Assembly: GCA_963575745.1 (NCBI GenBank)
Contig: CAUYUJ010015270.1
Span: 134,501-198,500 of the forward strand
Source: Prorocentrum cordatum
Taxonomy: Eukaryota > Sar > Dinophyceae > Prorocentrales > Prorocentraceae
Length of the DNA stretch: 64,000 bases
Direction of reading: 5' to 3'
This document shows positions 11,071-20,910 of the stretch, in pieces. Under the pieces are notes generated by a model. The model saw nothing but the letters and a program-made list of their open reading frames with translations, was not told the DNA's origin and did no database searches. The stretch's first letter is position 1; every line of letters starts with the position of its first letter. The translations under genes and the position numbers were made by a program.

Positions 11071-12270
11071 TCTTCGAAAGGGGGATATTGTTGGACATCT
11101 CGCTGAAGTGTATGATCATTGTTTTCCCCGTTCCAGACGCCGCACCAGAAATATGCAAGACAGTTGTGTTCAAAGTGTGGCCCTCGCCAAAATGCCAGGT
11201 CCAACTGCGCTGGTTTTTCAAGGAGTGACTTCTTGTAGTTGAAAAAGGAAGACTTGCAGCGGCGTGTGAGGAGGGGATTTGGGATGGGAGGGTGTATTGC
11301 AGCATCGCTTGTGAATGTTTGGTTTATTATGGTTCTCCTTCCTCCTTCGCCTCCTCCTCCCCCCTCCTTAATTTGTTTTCTGTCCTCCTCCTCCCCAGAT
11401 CTTGTGCGAATTGATTTCTTCAATCCCAGTTTTTCCCAGTGATCTCGCCACCTGGGGAGGCGCTTTCGAAGGCCCGGAGCAGTCAAACATATCCTGGACG
11501 GGAAATTTGTCATACGTGAGGGACCGAGAGGGGACAGTGAGGAGAAAGAGGAGGTGGGAGATCTTGGGTCGAGGATCGAGGGGGGCGTCTCTGAGCTCGG
11601 AGAAGCGGCCAGGGCAGACCCCAGGGAGCTTAGGGCCCCAGAAACCAGGGCATCGCAGACCAGAGTTTGGCCAAATCCAGCTGGAGCGAACGAAGACTTG
11701 ACAATGTTTCGACCCAGGGCTGCAGGCTGCAGGTGCTTCTCGGGTGCACCAGCGTCCTGGTTTGCGCAACGGGCATGGACTAAACGCTCATGCGAGGGCT
11801 TCGCGCGTGGGGGCGCTGAGAGTGACGGTGATCTTCTGTCCTCAGTTCTCGCCGCCTCCCCTCTGATGCCGCACTTCCTCGTGGCCTGGGCCCCCTGGGC
11901 GCCTCGACCCCCTCCGCGTCGTCTCTCGCGGTCCCCCGGGGCCGGGAGACGGCCTCCAGAGGCCGGGGGCGGAGGAGAGGGGGGAGGGGATATCATGGCG
12001 TGGGCCATGATGTTTCGACCGACTTCCTGGCGCCTCTTCTTACATATTGCATCACGTCCCCAGCCCCCCCCCCCCCCCCCCCCCAGGCCGAGCACCTGCC
12101 GGCCACGAGTTGCGGCGCCCCCCCCCCCCCGCTTGGACGCCCCCGTCTTGGCCGCCCCCCGAAGAGGCCGAGAGGGCACTGCCAACAGCGGCCGTCGCGG
12201 GCTGCATCGCCCAGGCAGGAGAGGAGAGGCTTCTGCTGGGGGGGGGGGGCCTGGAGGGCAGGAGGGCGCC
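11070..12270. other. No gene recognised
   Basis: Contains two short CT-rich tracts (about 11340-11395), a poly-C run near 12065-12083 and GC-rich unique sequence. No protein domain seen on either strand. Confidence 0.35.
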
Positions 12271-12279
12271 GTCCAAGGG

Positions 12280-12365
12280 AGGAGGATGAGGAGGAGGAGG
12301 AGGAGGAGGAGGTGAGGAGGAGGACAAGGAGGACAAGGAGGAGCAGGAGGAGAAGGAGGAGGAGG
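12280..12365 (+). repeat. (GGA)n microsatellite
   Basis: Purine-rich GGA triplet run with AAG interruptions. Confidence 0.95.
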
Positions 12366-12594
12366 GATTTTTGGATTGCCTGCTCGTTGAGGCAACTAGC
12401 CTGTCGAGTTACGGTGGCGCTGCGGCTAGCGATGCAACTGAAATAGTGATATCGCACGGGCACCTAAGGATTGCAGTATACAGTACCAGTACACCAAACC
12501 CACCTCTCCTTATTCCTTCCACCCCCACGCAAAATCCCCCACCCTTCAACTGGGCAACTGGACGGCAAACGCGAAAAACTGCGACAGTGGCTTG

Positions 12595-13295
12595 CGTTGC
12601 CCGTCCAGGGCATTCGGGTGGAGGGGCGGAGGGAGGGAAGGGGAAGAAAGTAGGATGATGAGGAAGTCGAGGAGAGGGTAAGGCTGGGACGCAGACCTGG
12701 GCCCTAATCCCTCTTCCCTCTCGCTCGCCGGCCCTCCTCTGCGAGAACACACCGGCTCTGTAATCGAGCAGTGCTCGCGAGAGTGCACGGGCCGCGCCGA
12801 GAAACGCCTCCATCCCGATCCGCCCCTCCTCTGAAACCCCCAGCCCCCGCAGTAGGTGGCGACGGACAGATCAATACATACTCTGCTCGCGTGCCCTACA
12901 CGGGCATTGTGGAGTAGAGGCGGAGGGAGGGAATAATAAGTGAGAGGGAGAAAGAGGGCTGGGACACAGACCGAAATCCTCCTGCTCTCGTGACACGGAA
13001 GAGAGCTTGGGAGAAGGCTGGGACACAGACCGACATGCTCCTGCTCTCGTGAAGTCGTGACATTTGCGACGCATGCTACGGCAGCTGCTGCTCCTCCCCT
13101 GCACCACCCTATCTTCTCTCATGAAACCCCCATCCCGCACAGTAGGTGGCGACAGACGGATCGAGACATACACTGCTCGCGTGCCGTTCCCTACACGGGC
13201 ATTGTGGAGGAGAGGCGGAGGGCGGGAAAACGTGATGCGGAAGAGAGCTTGGGAGAAGGCTGGGACACAGACCGAAATTCTCATGCTCTCGTGAT
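12595..13295 (+). repeat. ~300-bp tandem repeat, about 2.5 units
   Basis: The phrase GGGCATT(C/G)(G/T)GGTGGAG..GGCGGAGGG recurs at about 12608, 12900 and 13195. GGCTGGGACACAGACCGA recurs at 12958, 13018 and 13258. Non-coding in appearance. Confidence 0.7.
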
Positions 13296-13483
13296 CAAAG
13301 TGTCTGAGCACAGACGTGCATTCATGATCCCACTTCACAAACATCGTCCTGAAGTTGACAAGTTGCGACGTGGCAGGAAGCTTGCAATACTCAATGCTCA
13401 GTCGCCTCACTCGGGGCCACCATCCGGGCTGTCTGGAAGAAGATTCCGACGATCACCATCAAAGCGAGGCACGATCTTTTACT

Positions 13484-14025
13484 TCATATGGATGCCGATG
13501 GCCGCATATGCGGCAACCATGGCGGCCCTGGCAGCTTCGATGCCTCCTTGAGCAGCGATCGCGTCGCCGATCCTCCGATTCCTCTCGTCATCATCTCGCT
13601 GAGCAGCAAAAAGGCTGGCTGCCACGTGATGTAGCTCAGAATGTCGGGCTCCAGCTTCACCACCGACCTCACGCGGAGGAGCGAGAGGGCTAGCTGCCAC
13701 TGCCCTCCCTGATCGCACGCGCGGATCGGGATCCGGAAACTCTCGATGGCGGGCTCCATATTCACCATCCACATCTCGATGAGCAGCGATCGGGCTGGCT
13801 GCCACTGCCAGCGCTTCTCGCACACGCTGGTCGGGGTTCTGTGGCTCAGGATGGAAGGTGCCAGATTCGCCACCGACATCTCGCTGAGCAGCGATAGGGC
13901 CGGCTGCCACGTGCTGTAGCTCATGATGTCGGGCTCCAGTTTCACCACCCACATCTCGCTGAGAAGCGATAGGTCCGGCTGCCACTGCTCGCCCTTCGGG
14001 TAGCTTCCGCTGTCCCAGTGCCGCT
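13484..14025 (-). CDS. Pentatricopeptide-repeat (PPR) protein fragment, C-terminal exon
   Basis: Minus-strand frame with PPR-like repeats of the form WQPALSLLSEM...LEPDIMSY. PPR proteins bind organellar RNA and are numerous in dinoflagellates. Read from about 14000 down to a stop at 13484, unit lengths run roughly 25, 35, 35 and 25 residues, then a partial unit. The short units lack the ISACEKGGQ-like second helix, so the Tyr of SY runs straight into the next TWQPA. The two 35-residue units keep VCEKRWQ and ACDQGGQ. A plausible acceptor (gtgCAG on the minus strand) lies just upstream of RHWDSGSYPKGEQWQ at about 14020. Upstream exons are not identifiable. It may be a shortened or decaying gene. 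Confidence 0.6.
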
Positions 14026-14169
14026 GCACGTTGCTGGGGCCACGCAGCGCGGCGCGCGGCCAGCGGACACGCAGCCGCAAGATGGGCAGCAGCTCTGACG
14101 GCAGCCTTGCTGGGCATCGCGGCGGGGGCCTCCGCCACGGCACCGGCCTCCAGCTTCGCGTCCGACGCG

Positions 14170-14700
14170 GGTACAGCAGCAGCGTCAACGTCACCAAGTT
14201 GCCCGCACGGTGTGCCGACGACGTATCGGCTCACATCATTCAGCGGCGGCGGCGGCGGAGCGCGCAAGGCCACAGCCGGCGCCACAGCGGGAGCGCCAGG
14301 CGGCGGCGCCGGCACACGGCGAGCAGCCAGGTAGCTGGAGGTACCAAGATACGCCGCCCGAGCGCCACGCTCCGCGCCTTTCGAGCACGGCGGGAGCTCC
14401 GGGAGTACAGCACGAGCAAGAAGACGTAGAACATGATCCTGGCCGAGAGCGGGAGAAGCTGCAGCAGCAGCAGCGTCGGCACGATCTTGGGCGGGTTGCG
14501 CAGGCAACACGCGTGGCGGCAGCAGCACCGACGAAACACACGGCGAGGAGGTCGGCGTAGCACTGGGCGAACGGGCGGCTGCCGCAGCCGCAGGGGCGCT
14601 GATCGCCTCGAGCCCGGGTGACTCCTGGGGTGCAGCACCAGCAAGAAGAAGTTCATGTTTATCTCCGCGGACACGCTCGGGTCCAGGAGCACGGCCACGA
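14170..14700 (-). other. Triplicated hydrophobic coding-like repeat
   Basis: On the minus strand, hydrophobic stretches of similar DNA recur about every 220-240 bp: NFFLLVLHP (near 14650), MFYVFLLVLYS (near 14420) and TLTLLLYP (near 14180). They might be exons with membrane segments or simple repeats. No family recognised. Confidence 0.25.
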
Positions 14701-14984
14701 CGCACGACGGCGGCCACGTCGCTCATACGAGGCCGGCATCCGACTCTGGCCGCATAGCCGAGCCGTCGCGCAGCTGCACGAAGCGTCGGCCTCGGTCGGC
14801 TGCAACGCCGTCCGGAGGGGTCTCGCGGCGCGCGGCTGGCCTGCGGCTCGCCTGGCATCGGCGCCAGGGGCAAGGCGAGGCGGCCTGCGCGCATGGCAGC
14901 TGTCCGCGGGCGAGGCGCGCAGCGCGCGGCGGTACCTGGTACCGCGGGCACTGCACCCAAATCCTCGACCCGGGACGGCGGCTG

Positions 14985-15400
14985 AGGAGGAGGGGGGGAG
15001 GGAGGAGGAGGAGGAGGAGGAAGAGGAGGAGGAGGACAAGGAGGAGGAGGAGGAGGAGGAGGAGGAGGAGGATCAGGAGGAGGAGGAGGATCAGGAGGAG
15101 GGGCCGGGAGACTCCCCCCTCTTGGACGTCCCCCTCTTGGCCGCCCTCGAAGAGGCCGAGAGGACACTGCCGACAGCGGCCGTCGCGGGTTGCATCGCCC
15201 GGGCAGGAGAGGAGAGGCTTCTGCTGGGAGGCTCCCCCTGGAGGGCAGGAGGGCGCCGCCTAGGAGGAGGAGGAGGAGGAGGAGAGGAGGAGGAGGAGGA
15301 GGAGGAGGAGGGGAGGAGGAGGAGGAGGAGGAGGAGGGGAGGAGGGGGAGGGGGGGGGAGGGGGAGGGGAGGAGGGCGGGGAGGAGGAGGAGCCTCCGGG
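14985..15400 (+). repeat. (GGA)n microsatellites interrupted by a 150-bp unique segment
   Basis: GGA/GGAGGG arrays at about 14985-15105 and 15255-15400. The intervening segment resembles 12130-12265: CTTGGCCGCCC..GAAGAGGCCGAGAG..CACTGCC..CAGCGGCCGTCGCGGG occurs in both places. A microsatellite plus flank was therefore duplicated. Confidence 0.85.
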
Positions 15401-15726
15401 GAGGGTTCTCAGAAGGGGTCGGCCCCTTCCAGGAGGCTTCTCAGGAGGGCCTCTCGGGAAGACAGGGGGTTTCTCTGCGAGGCGCGGTGCCTCTCCAGAA
15501 GGCTGCACCACGTCGCCCCATCCTCAGGTCTGGGCGTTGCGAGAGGATCTTGACGGCTAGTCTTTCCACGTGCTCGGCCTCTGGATGCAGCTTTGCTCGC
15601 CTCGGGACGTCTTCCTTCAGCTGCACCTCGCCGAAAGCATTCTGGAGTTGCCCAAAGCGCCCTGACCGATTGCCGAGGACCCGAGTTACGATCTTCGAAG
15701 AAGAAACACGCAATAAGCATGAACTG

Positions 15727-15796
15727 TTGGCGCTCCGCGCGGATTTCGCCCTTGGCGCGCTCCGCGCGGATCCAAGAAAACCGCGCGGAGCGCCAA
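15727..15796. repeat. 16-bp perfect inverted repeat with a third internal copy
   Basis: TTGGCGCTCCGCGCGG at 15727-15742 is the exact reverse complement of 15781-15796. A near-copy of the left arm (GGCGCGCTCCGCGCGGAT) lies inside the loop, so two alternative hairpins are possible. Confidence 0.85.
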
Positions 15797-15799
15797 AAC

Positions 15800-16440
15800 A
15801 TTATGTGTATGACGTTGTTCGTTGTTTCTTCTTCTAGGCCCAAGCGCCAGGCACATGGCGTCTTCCTGAAATCGCGTTGCTTGGTACCGTCCTCCTCCCC
15901 CCTCGGGGTATTGCGCGTCTGTGACACCCGCTGTGTGAGGAAGAAGACGGTGTTCAAGTGCAACCTCTTTCCCGTTTGTGCCGTGCTTCCTCAGCCGTGT
16001 CAAGATGTTCTTCAGTGTGGCCTTCAGTTCGTGGCGGCATCCGAGTTCCGACGATAGTTCTCAAAGCTTGTTGTCCGATCTCATCCCCCTCCGTAAAGAA
16101 TCAGGATGGAAGTTGGCCCAGAGAAGGGATCGAGATCCCCTCGGGGATGGGGGCGGGAAACACGTCACGAAAACATTACGATTTCGGAGAAGAGGGTACC
16201 CCCGACCCAAGTCTGCTCACAACCCTTCCCCGGACCCTTCATTGGGTGGCCAGTTTTCGTAGTTGCATCGGCTTACCCTCGACACAAATCCGCTGAACAT
16301 CACTGCCTGGACCCCTCACGGGGTAAGTCATGGCAGGTGTACCGAATTGCGTCCACCCATACCCATGGCCACGAGGGCACTCCCCGGAGGCTGAACATGA
16401 GTCATCAACGCCTGCCCCAGCTTGCGACGACAACGCTGAC
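15800..16440. other. No gene recognised
   Basis: Unique sequence with no domain, repeat array or RNA gene that I can support. Confidence 0.35.
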
Positions 16441-16479
16441 GACGGCGACGACGAAGAAAAATCGGGAACGGCGACAGAC

Positions 16480-16610
16480 TTCTCCTCCTCCTCCTCCTCA
16501 TCCTCCTCCTCCTCCTGCCCCTGCTCCTCCTCCTCCTTCTCCTCCTCCGACGACGACGACAACGACGACGACGTCGACGACCACGACGACGACGACGACG
16601 AGAGGTGCTG
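16480..16610 (+). repeat. (CTC)n followed by (GAC)n microsatellites
   Basis: CTC triplets run to about 16545, then GAC/GACGAC triplets to about 16605. Similar (GAC)n tracts lie at 28040-28075 and 33810-33848. Confidence 0.9.
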
Positions 16611-16761
16611 GAGCGCCTGGTGCATCTGGCCGCCGCCATCCTGCAGGCCGCCCGCCGGATGGACCCCCTGGCCGCGTCCTCCTCTCTTCCAAAGTCCCTG
16701 CGCTTCTCTGGGGGAATTTTGTCGCACGGATCTCTCAAGCTCTCCGCCGCCTCAAGCGGTG

Positions 16762-16960
16762 TTCGGGTATAGCCAGGACCCCAGGCAAGGGGACCTGGTT
16801 AGTAGTAAGGCCCCAGAACCCCTCAATTGGCCAGAATCTCTAAACCAGGTCTGCCGTAGCTGGTGTTTTTTCGGGTGACGGCAGTTCCGGTTAGGAGGCG
16901 CCCCCCAGAACACATCACTAAACCAGGTCCCACCAAATCCAGTTCTGCCAACGCCCGAGG
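16762..16960 (+). repeat. ~200-bp dispersed repeat, copy 1
   Basis: Begins GGGTATAGCCAGGACCCCAG and ends CCAGTTCTGCCAACGCCCGA. Includes CAGGTCTGCCGTAGCTGG and TTTTTTCGGGTGA. A second copy lies at 17505-17722. Confidence 0.85.
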
Positions 16961-17505
16961 TGTGCGTTCAGAGCAGGAGCACAGCGAAGCCACAGGAAAG
17001 CGTAGCATTGACAGCGTAGTCCCGCACGCGTGTGAGATGCTCCAGCGAGCAAGAACACAGCAAAGCCCCAGGACAGCAAGGCGTCGACAGTGCAGTTCAG
17101 CATCAATGCAGTGGCTGGGGAGACCGCGGCGGGCGCCGGCCAAGATTTCGGCCCATTGGGGTCACAAAACGTTTGTCGTTGCTTGCGTTTTGGAGGACCG
17201 TGCCGATCTGGGGCCAGATCCGAGTGCCCCTGAGGGGTCCCACATTCTGATGTTCCCCGCCCCCGCCTTTGCGAACAACGCCCTCGTCGAGAGTGTCTGC
17301 CGGCGCGCATTCACTTCGTGTGAGTCCGCGGATCCGGACGTCGCGAAGCATCTCGACGGTATCGTTGTCGGCCGCTGGAGGCCCATCCTCAGCCCCTGGA
17401 CCGTTCAAAAACAACCCCTGCTGAAAAGCCAGTCTCTGGGGGCTCACGTTTCAGCCACGCGCAGAGGGGGGGTAGGGAGAGAGAGGAAGGCTTCTTGGAA
17501 GGATC
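16960..17505. other. Spacer between the two dispersed-repeat copies
   Basis: Contains a short internal tandem near 16975-17075 (AGCAGGAGCACAGC..GCC repeated with variation). Otherwise unique, with no recognised coding domain. Confidence 0.35.
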
Positions 17506-17722
17506 GGGTATAGCCAGGACCCCAGGTAGGGGGACCCAGTTAGTAGTAGGCGGCCCCGGCGCCCCTAAACTGACTAGAATCACTCAAGCAGGTCTGCCGT
17601 AGCTGGTGTTTTTTTTCGGGTGATGGCAGTATCGCTTAGTGGAACGGGGAGGGGGGGGCCTCCCCCAGTACAGATCACTAAACCAGGTCCCACTAAACCC
17701 AGTTCTGCCAACGCCCGAACGG
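17505..17722 (+). repeat. ~200-bp dispersed repeat, copy 2
   Basis: Same start and end phrases as the copy at 16762-16960, with an extra G-rich insertion in the middle. Immediately followed by a long perfect hairpin. Confidence 0.85.
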
Positions 17723-17732
17723 AGACTGCTTA

Positions 17733-17788
17733 TTAGAAGGCGCGGGCCTGGTCTGTGGGTGTGTAGATGTAAGGCCCGCGCCTTCTAA
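17733..17788. repeat. Perfect 17-bp hairpin abutting the dispersed repeat
   Basis: TTAGAAGGCGCGGGCCT (17733-17749) is the exact reverse complement of 17772-17788, with a 22-nt loop. Allowing one mismatch the stem extends outward through GCTT. The stem could form a very stable RNA or DNA hairpin. Confidence 0.9.
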
Positions 17789-17909
17789 GAAGCGGCCTGC
17801 TTCAAAGAAGCCTCCCCCCCCTACCCCCAGGTGCTCGCCGCCAAACGCTGTCAAATTATCCTGGCGAAGGACCCAACCATATGCAGTTGTGAGTATCGCA
17901 ATTGTGAGT

Positions 17910-17975
17910 ATCTTCTTCGGTGGCGCTCCCTATGGGGCCACGAACCGCATGAGGGGTGTGCCGAAATGTGGCGGG
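17910..17975 (+). repeat. Orphan diverged unit of the 90-bp minisatellite
   Basis: CTTCGGTGGCGCTCCCTATG followed by GGGGCCACGAAC..GAGGGGTGTGCCGAAATG matches the units at 19.1-20.3 kb but lies 1.2 kb upstream of the array. Confidence 0.8.
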
Positions 17976-18319
17976 GTACACAACGCAAAGGAATACGATA
18001 GATCTGATTACGAGAGAAAAAAACGCGGGTGAGTCAGAGCGCGAGGGAATCTGAGTATGAATGGGTCTGCGCGCGAGTGAATATATTTGCATGAATGCGA
18101 TCATGGAACCGCCTAGTGTAAGTGTCGAGCATGCCTGTCCGAACACACGTGACACTGGGCGTGGCCGCCGCAGGCAGCTTCCGCGGGAACCCCGACGGCA
18201 GCGTCCGCACGTCGCGACGCCCATGTCGGCACGCCTCTTGCGAGGATCGCGCCCGCTTTCGGCTCTTCTTTTCCTTCCTCTTTGCCCGCGCACTCCAAAA
18301 TCCAAGGCTGCGGGCGCAG

Positions 18320-18595
18320 CGCAGCGCGGAGTCCCCGCGACGCGCGCTGGTCGCCCCGGGCGGGGTCCCAGCGACGCGCGCGGGTCGTCCGCTGCGCGAA
18401 GCAGAGAGAGCTGACTAGCTAACTGGCTGGCTGATAGCGGGCAAGTCTCTGACCGCTGGGCAGAGCGACGACGGGCGAACGAGGCGCCGGGCCCCCCGCA
18501 GCACGGAGTTCCCGCGACGCGCGCTGGTCGCCCCGAGAGGGTCCCAGCGACGCGCGCGGGTCGTCCGCGGCGCGAGGCCAAACAATTAGTCGGGC
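18320..18595 (+). repeat. ~170-bp tandem duplication
   Basis: CCCGCGACGCGCGCTGGTCG and GTCCCAGCGACGCGCGCGGG each occur twice, about 170 bp apart. Rich in GCGCGC. Confidence 0.8.
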
Positions 18596-18635
18596 AGTCG
18601 AGAGAAGGCGCGGCTCGGGGGAGACGCTCCTCAGG

Positions 18636-18912
18636 TCAGGCCTCGCGGATGAACTCGGTGAAGCCGAGCTCCCTGGCGAGGGCCGTCGCTTCCCTCCTGC
18701 ACCGCTTCGTGCGCGCCGCAAACTGCTCCAGCTGCTTCCGCAAGCCCTGCGGCGGCCCTGCCAGGAAGAACTCGATGCGCGGCGCCCGCATGAGCAGGAG
18801 GTCCTCGTGGCGCGTGGCGCGCGAGAGCAGCACGTAGAGCTCCAGCCACCAGTCGTCGTCCTCCTTCTTGCCGTTCCCTACCTCGTGGCGGCCGCAATCC
18901 AGGATCACGCCT
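18636..18912 (-). CDS. C-terminal exon of a helicase-like protein (motif VI region)
   Basis: On the minus strand an exon appears to start after an acceptor (gcccAG, about 18912) and ends at a stop near 18636. It encodes ILDCGRHEVG, a Lys/Asp-rich loop, then YVLLSRATRHEDLLL, which resembles motif VI of Pif1/RecD-like superfamily-1 helicases (YVxLSRxTxxxxLLL). A basic helical tail ends ELGFTEFIREA. No upstream exons with Walker motifs are visible, because the minisatellite lies directly upstream. It is either a last exon with a very distant partner or a relic. Family call is moderate. Confidence 0.45.
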
Positions 18913-19106
18913 GGGCGACGTCGACCGAGGGAGCAGCGCGCCGGGCAGCCGACGGCCCAGGGCGAGAGTCCACAGGACCGAGAGATGGTCTGGCCGCGGA
19001 CTGCTCGCGCCCCGGAGGTCTGGCCGCCCCCGGAGCGCCGTTCCCCCGCCCCGTCGCCTTCGCGCATGGTGCGCCCCTGGCACGCCACCGTGGTGATGAC
19101 CCTGCC

Positions 19107-20262
19107 GTGCGAGAAATGCGGGGGGTGTGCCGAAATGGGTGGGGGTGACGCATGCGGGCGGCGGCACTGAGGCCTTCGGTGGAGCTCCCTATGGAGCCAC
19201 GAAGCGTGTGAGGGGTGTGCCGAAATGGGTGTGGGTGACGCATGCGGCCGCGGGCAGGCATGCGGACCCGGGCACTGGGGCCTTCGGTGGAGCTCCCTAT
19301 GGAGCCACGAAACGTGTGAGGGGTGTGTGCCGAAATGGGTGTGGGTGAGCATGCGGGCCGCGGGCACTGGGGCCTTCGGTGGAGCTCCCTATGGAGCCAC
19401 GAAACGTGTGATGGGTGTGCCGAATTGGGTGTGGGTGGCGCATGCGGCCGCGGGCACTGGGGCCTTCGGTGGAGCTCCCTATGGAGCCACGAAGCGTGTG
19501 AGGGGTGTGCCGAAATGGGTGTGGGTGACGCATGCGGCCGCGGGCACTGGGGCCTTCGGTGGAGCTCCCTATGGAGCCACGAAACGTGTGAGGGGTGTGC
19601 CGAAATGGGTGTGGGTGACGCATGCGGCCGCGGCCACTGGGGCCTTCGGTGGAGCTCCCTATGGAGCCACGAAGCGTGTGAGGGGTGTGCCGAAATGGGT
19701 GTGGGTGACGCATGCGGCGCGGGCACTGGGCCTTCGGTGGAGCTCCCTATGGAGCCACGAAACGTGTGAGGGGTGTGCCGAAATGGGTGTGGGTGACGCA
19801 TGCGGCCGCGGGCACTGGGGCCTTCGGTGGAGCTCCCTATGGAGCCACGAAACGTGTGAGGGGTGTGCCGAAATGGGTGTGGGGGACGCATGCGGCCGCG
19901 GGCACTGGGGCCTTCGGTGGAGTCCCTATCCCATGGAGCACACGAGCGTGTGAGGGGTGTGCCGAAATGGGTGTGGGTGACGACGCATGCGGCCGCGGGC
20001 ACTGGGGCCTTCGGTGGAGCTTCCTATGGAGCCACGAAGCGTGTGAGTGAGGGGTGTGCCGAAATGATGGTGTGGGTGACGCATGCGGGCGCGGGCACTG
20101 GGGCCTTCGGTGGAGCTCCCTATGGAGCCACGAAGCGTGTGAGGGGTGTGCCGAAATGGGTGTGGGTGACGCATGCGGCCGCGGGCACTGGGGCCTTCGG
20201 TGGAGCTCCCTATGGAGCCACGAAACGTGTGAGGGGTGTGCCGAATTGGGTGTTGATGATGA
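19107..20262 (+). repeat. 90-bp minisatellite, about 12-13 units
   Basis: The unit contains GTGTGCCGAAATGGGTGTGG, ACGCATGCGGCCGCGGGCAC and CCTTCGGTGGAGCTCCCTAT. The last phrase starts at about 19173, 19282, 19373, 19463, 19553, 19643, 19731, 19820, 19910, 20009, 20104 and 20195. Typical spacing is 90 bp. Because 90 is divisible by three, long frames stay open on both strands, but stops appear wherever an indel occurs. I read it as non-coding. Confidence 0.95.
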
Positions 20263-20560
20263 TGATGATGGGAGGGGGGAGGAGGCAGCGGGAGGAAGGA
20301 AGGAAGGAAGGAAGGAGAACGCGGGGCACCGTCTCTTCAAAACGAGGACCCAACACCACAGGATGGTTGGGAAAAAGATACGACGACGTCGGAGATCTGG
20401 GAGGGGGTCCCGAGGGAAACGGGTCCTGGATGGCTTTCGGCGCCCGCAAGGCTCCCGGGGTCCTCCCCGGGCCGCCGGGCCGTCAGAAAACGAACGGGAG
20501 CCTTGAGACGGGGTCATTTCCTCGTGACCCAAAAGGGGGCCCAGTTGAAAGGGGTGGTGC
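20262..20560. other. Microsatellite remnants and unique sequence
   Basis: A short GAT run and a GGAA/GAAG run lie at about 20250-20320. No gene seen. Confidence 0.5.
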
Positions 20561-20569
20561 AATATATCT

Positions 20570-20910
20570 GCGGCAACTAAACTACACATGTATTGCGCCA
20601 GAGGACTGTATTGCATTGTGTTGCAACTACTGTACTGCACGCGAAAATCCAGCAATACATTTGCGCACCGGGATGTATTGCACACCTCCAATCGATTGCA
20701 AATCCACAAATCTATTGCACCAAATCTATTGCACCCCCCTCGTTTCGCTGGACCCCCCTTTTAGAACAACCAGATCAATGCAAGCGGGGGTCAGCCATGG
20801 CGCCGGATCTTGCAGGATCCTGCAGAGCCAGGCGTGCCATGTCCCAGGCTAGCGCGCAGAGTATTGCAGGATCCCAGAGGATCTTGCAGGATCCTGCAGC
20901 ACTTGACTTG
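20570..20910 (+). repeat. TATTGCA-word repeats, then GGATCCTGCA-word repeats
   Basis: About 20580-20740 is dense in TATTGCA/TTGCAC words. About 20800-20900 repeats CTTGCAGGATCCTGCAG-like words, which are partly palindromic (CTGCAGGATCCTGCAG). Confidence 0.7.

Noticed and set aside
13479-15167. Minus-strand 562-codon frame over the PPR region
   Set aside because: It is the shadow frame of the PPR repeats joined to GGA-encoded Pro runs. The adjacent frame carries the recognisable PPR motifs.
17733-17788. Bacterial-type rho-independent terminator
   Set aside because: The stem is GC-rich but there is no T-tract after it, and the context is eukaryotic.
19107-20262. Long minus-strand frame (365 codons) with 30-residue His/Pro/Ser repeats
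   Set aside because: It follows from a 90-bp non-coding minisatellite whose period is divisible by three. Both strands are open and no non-repeat domain is attached.
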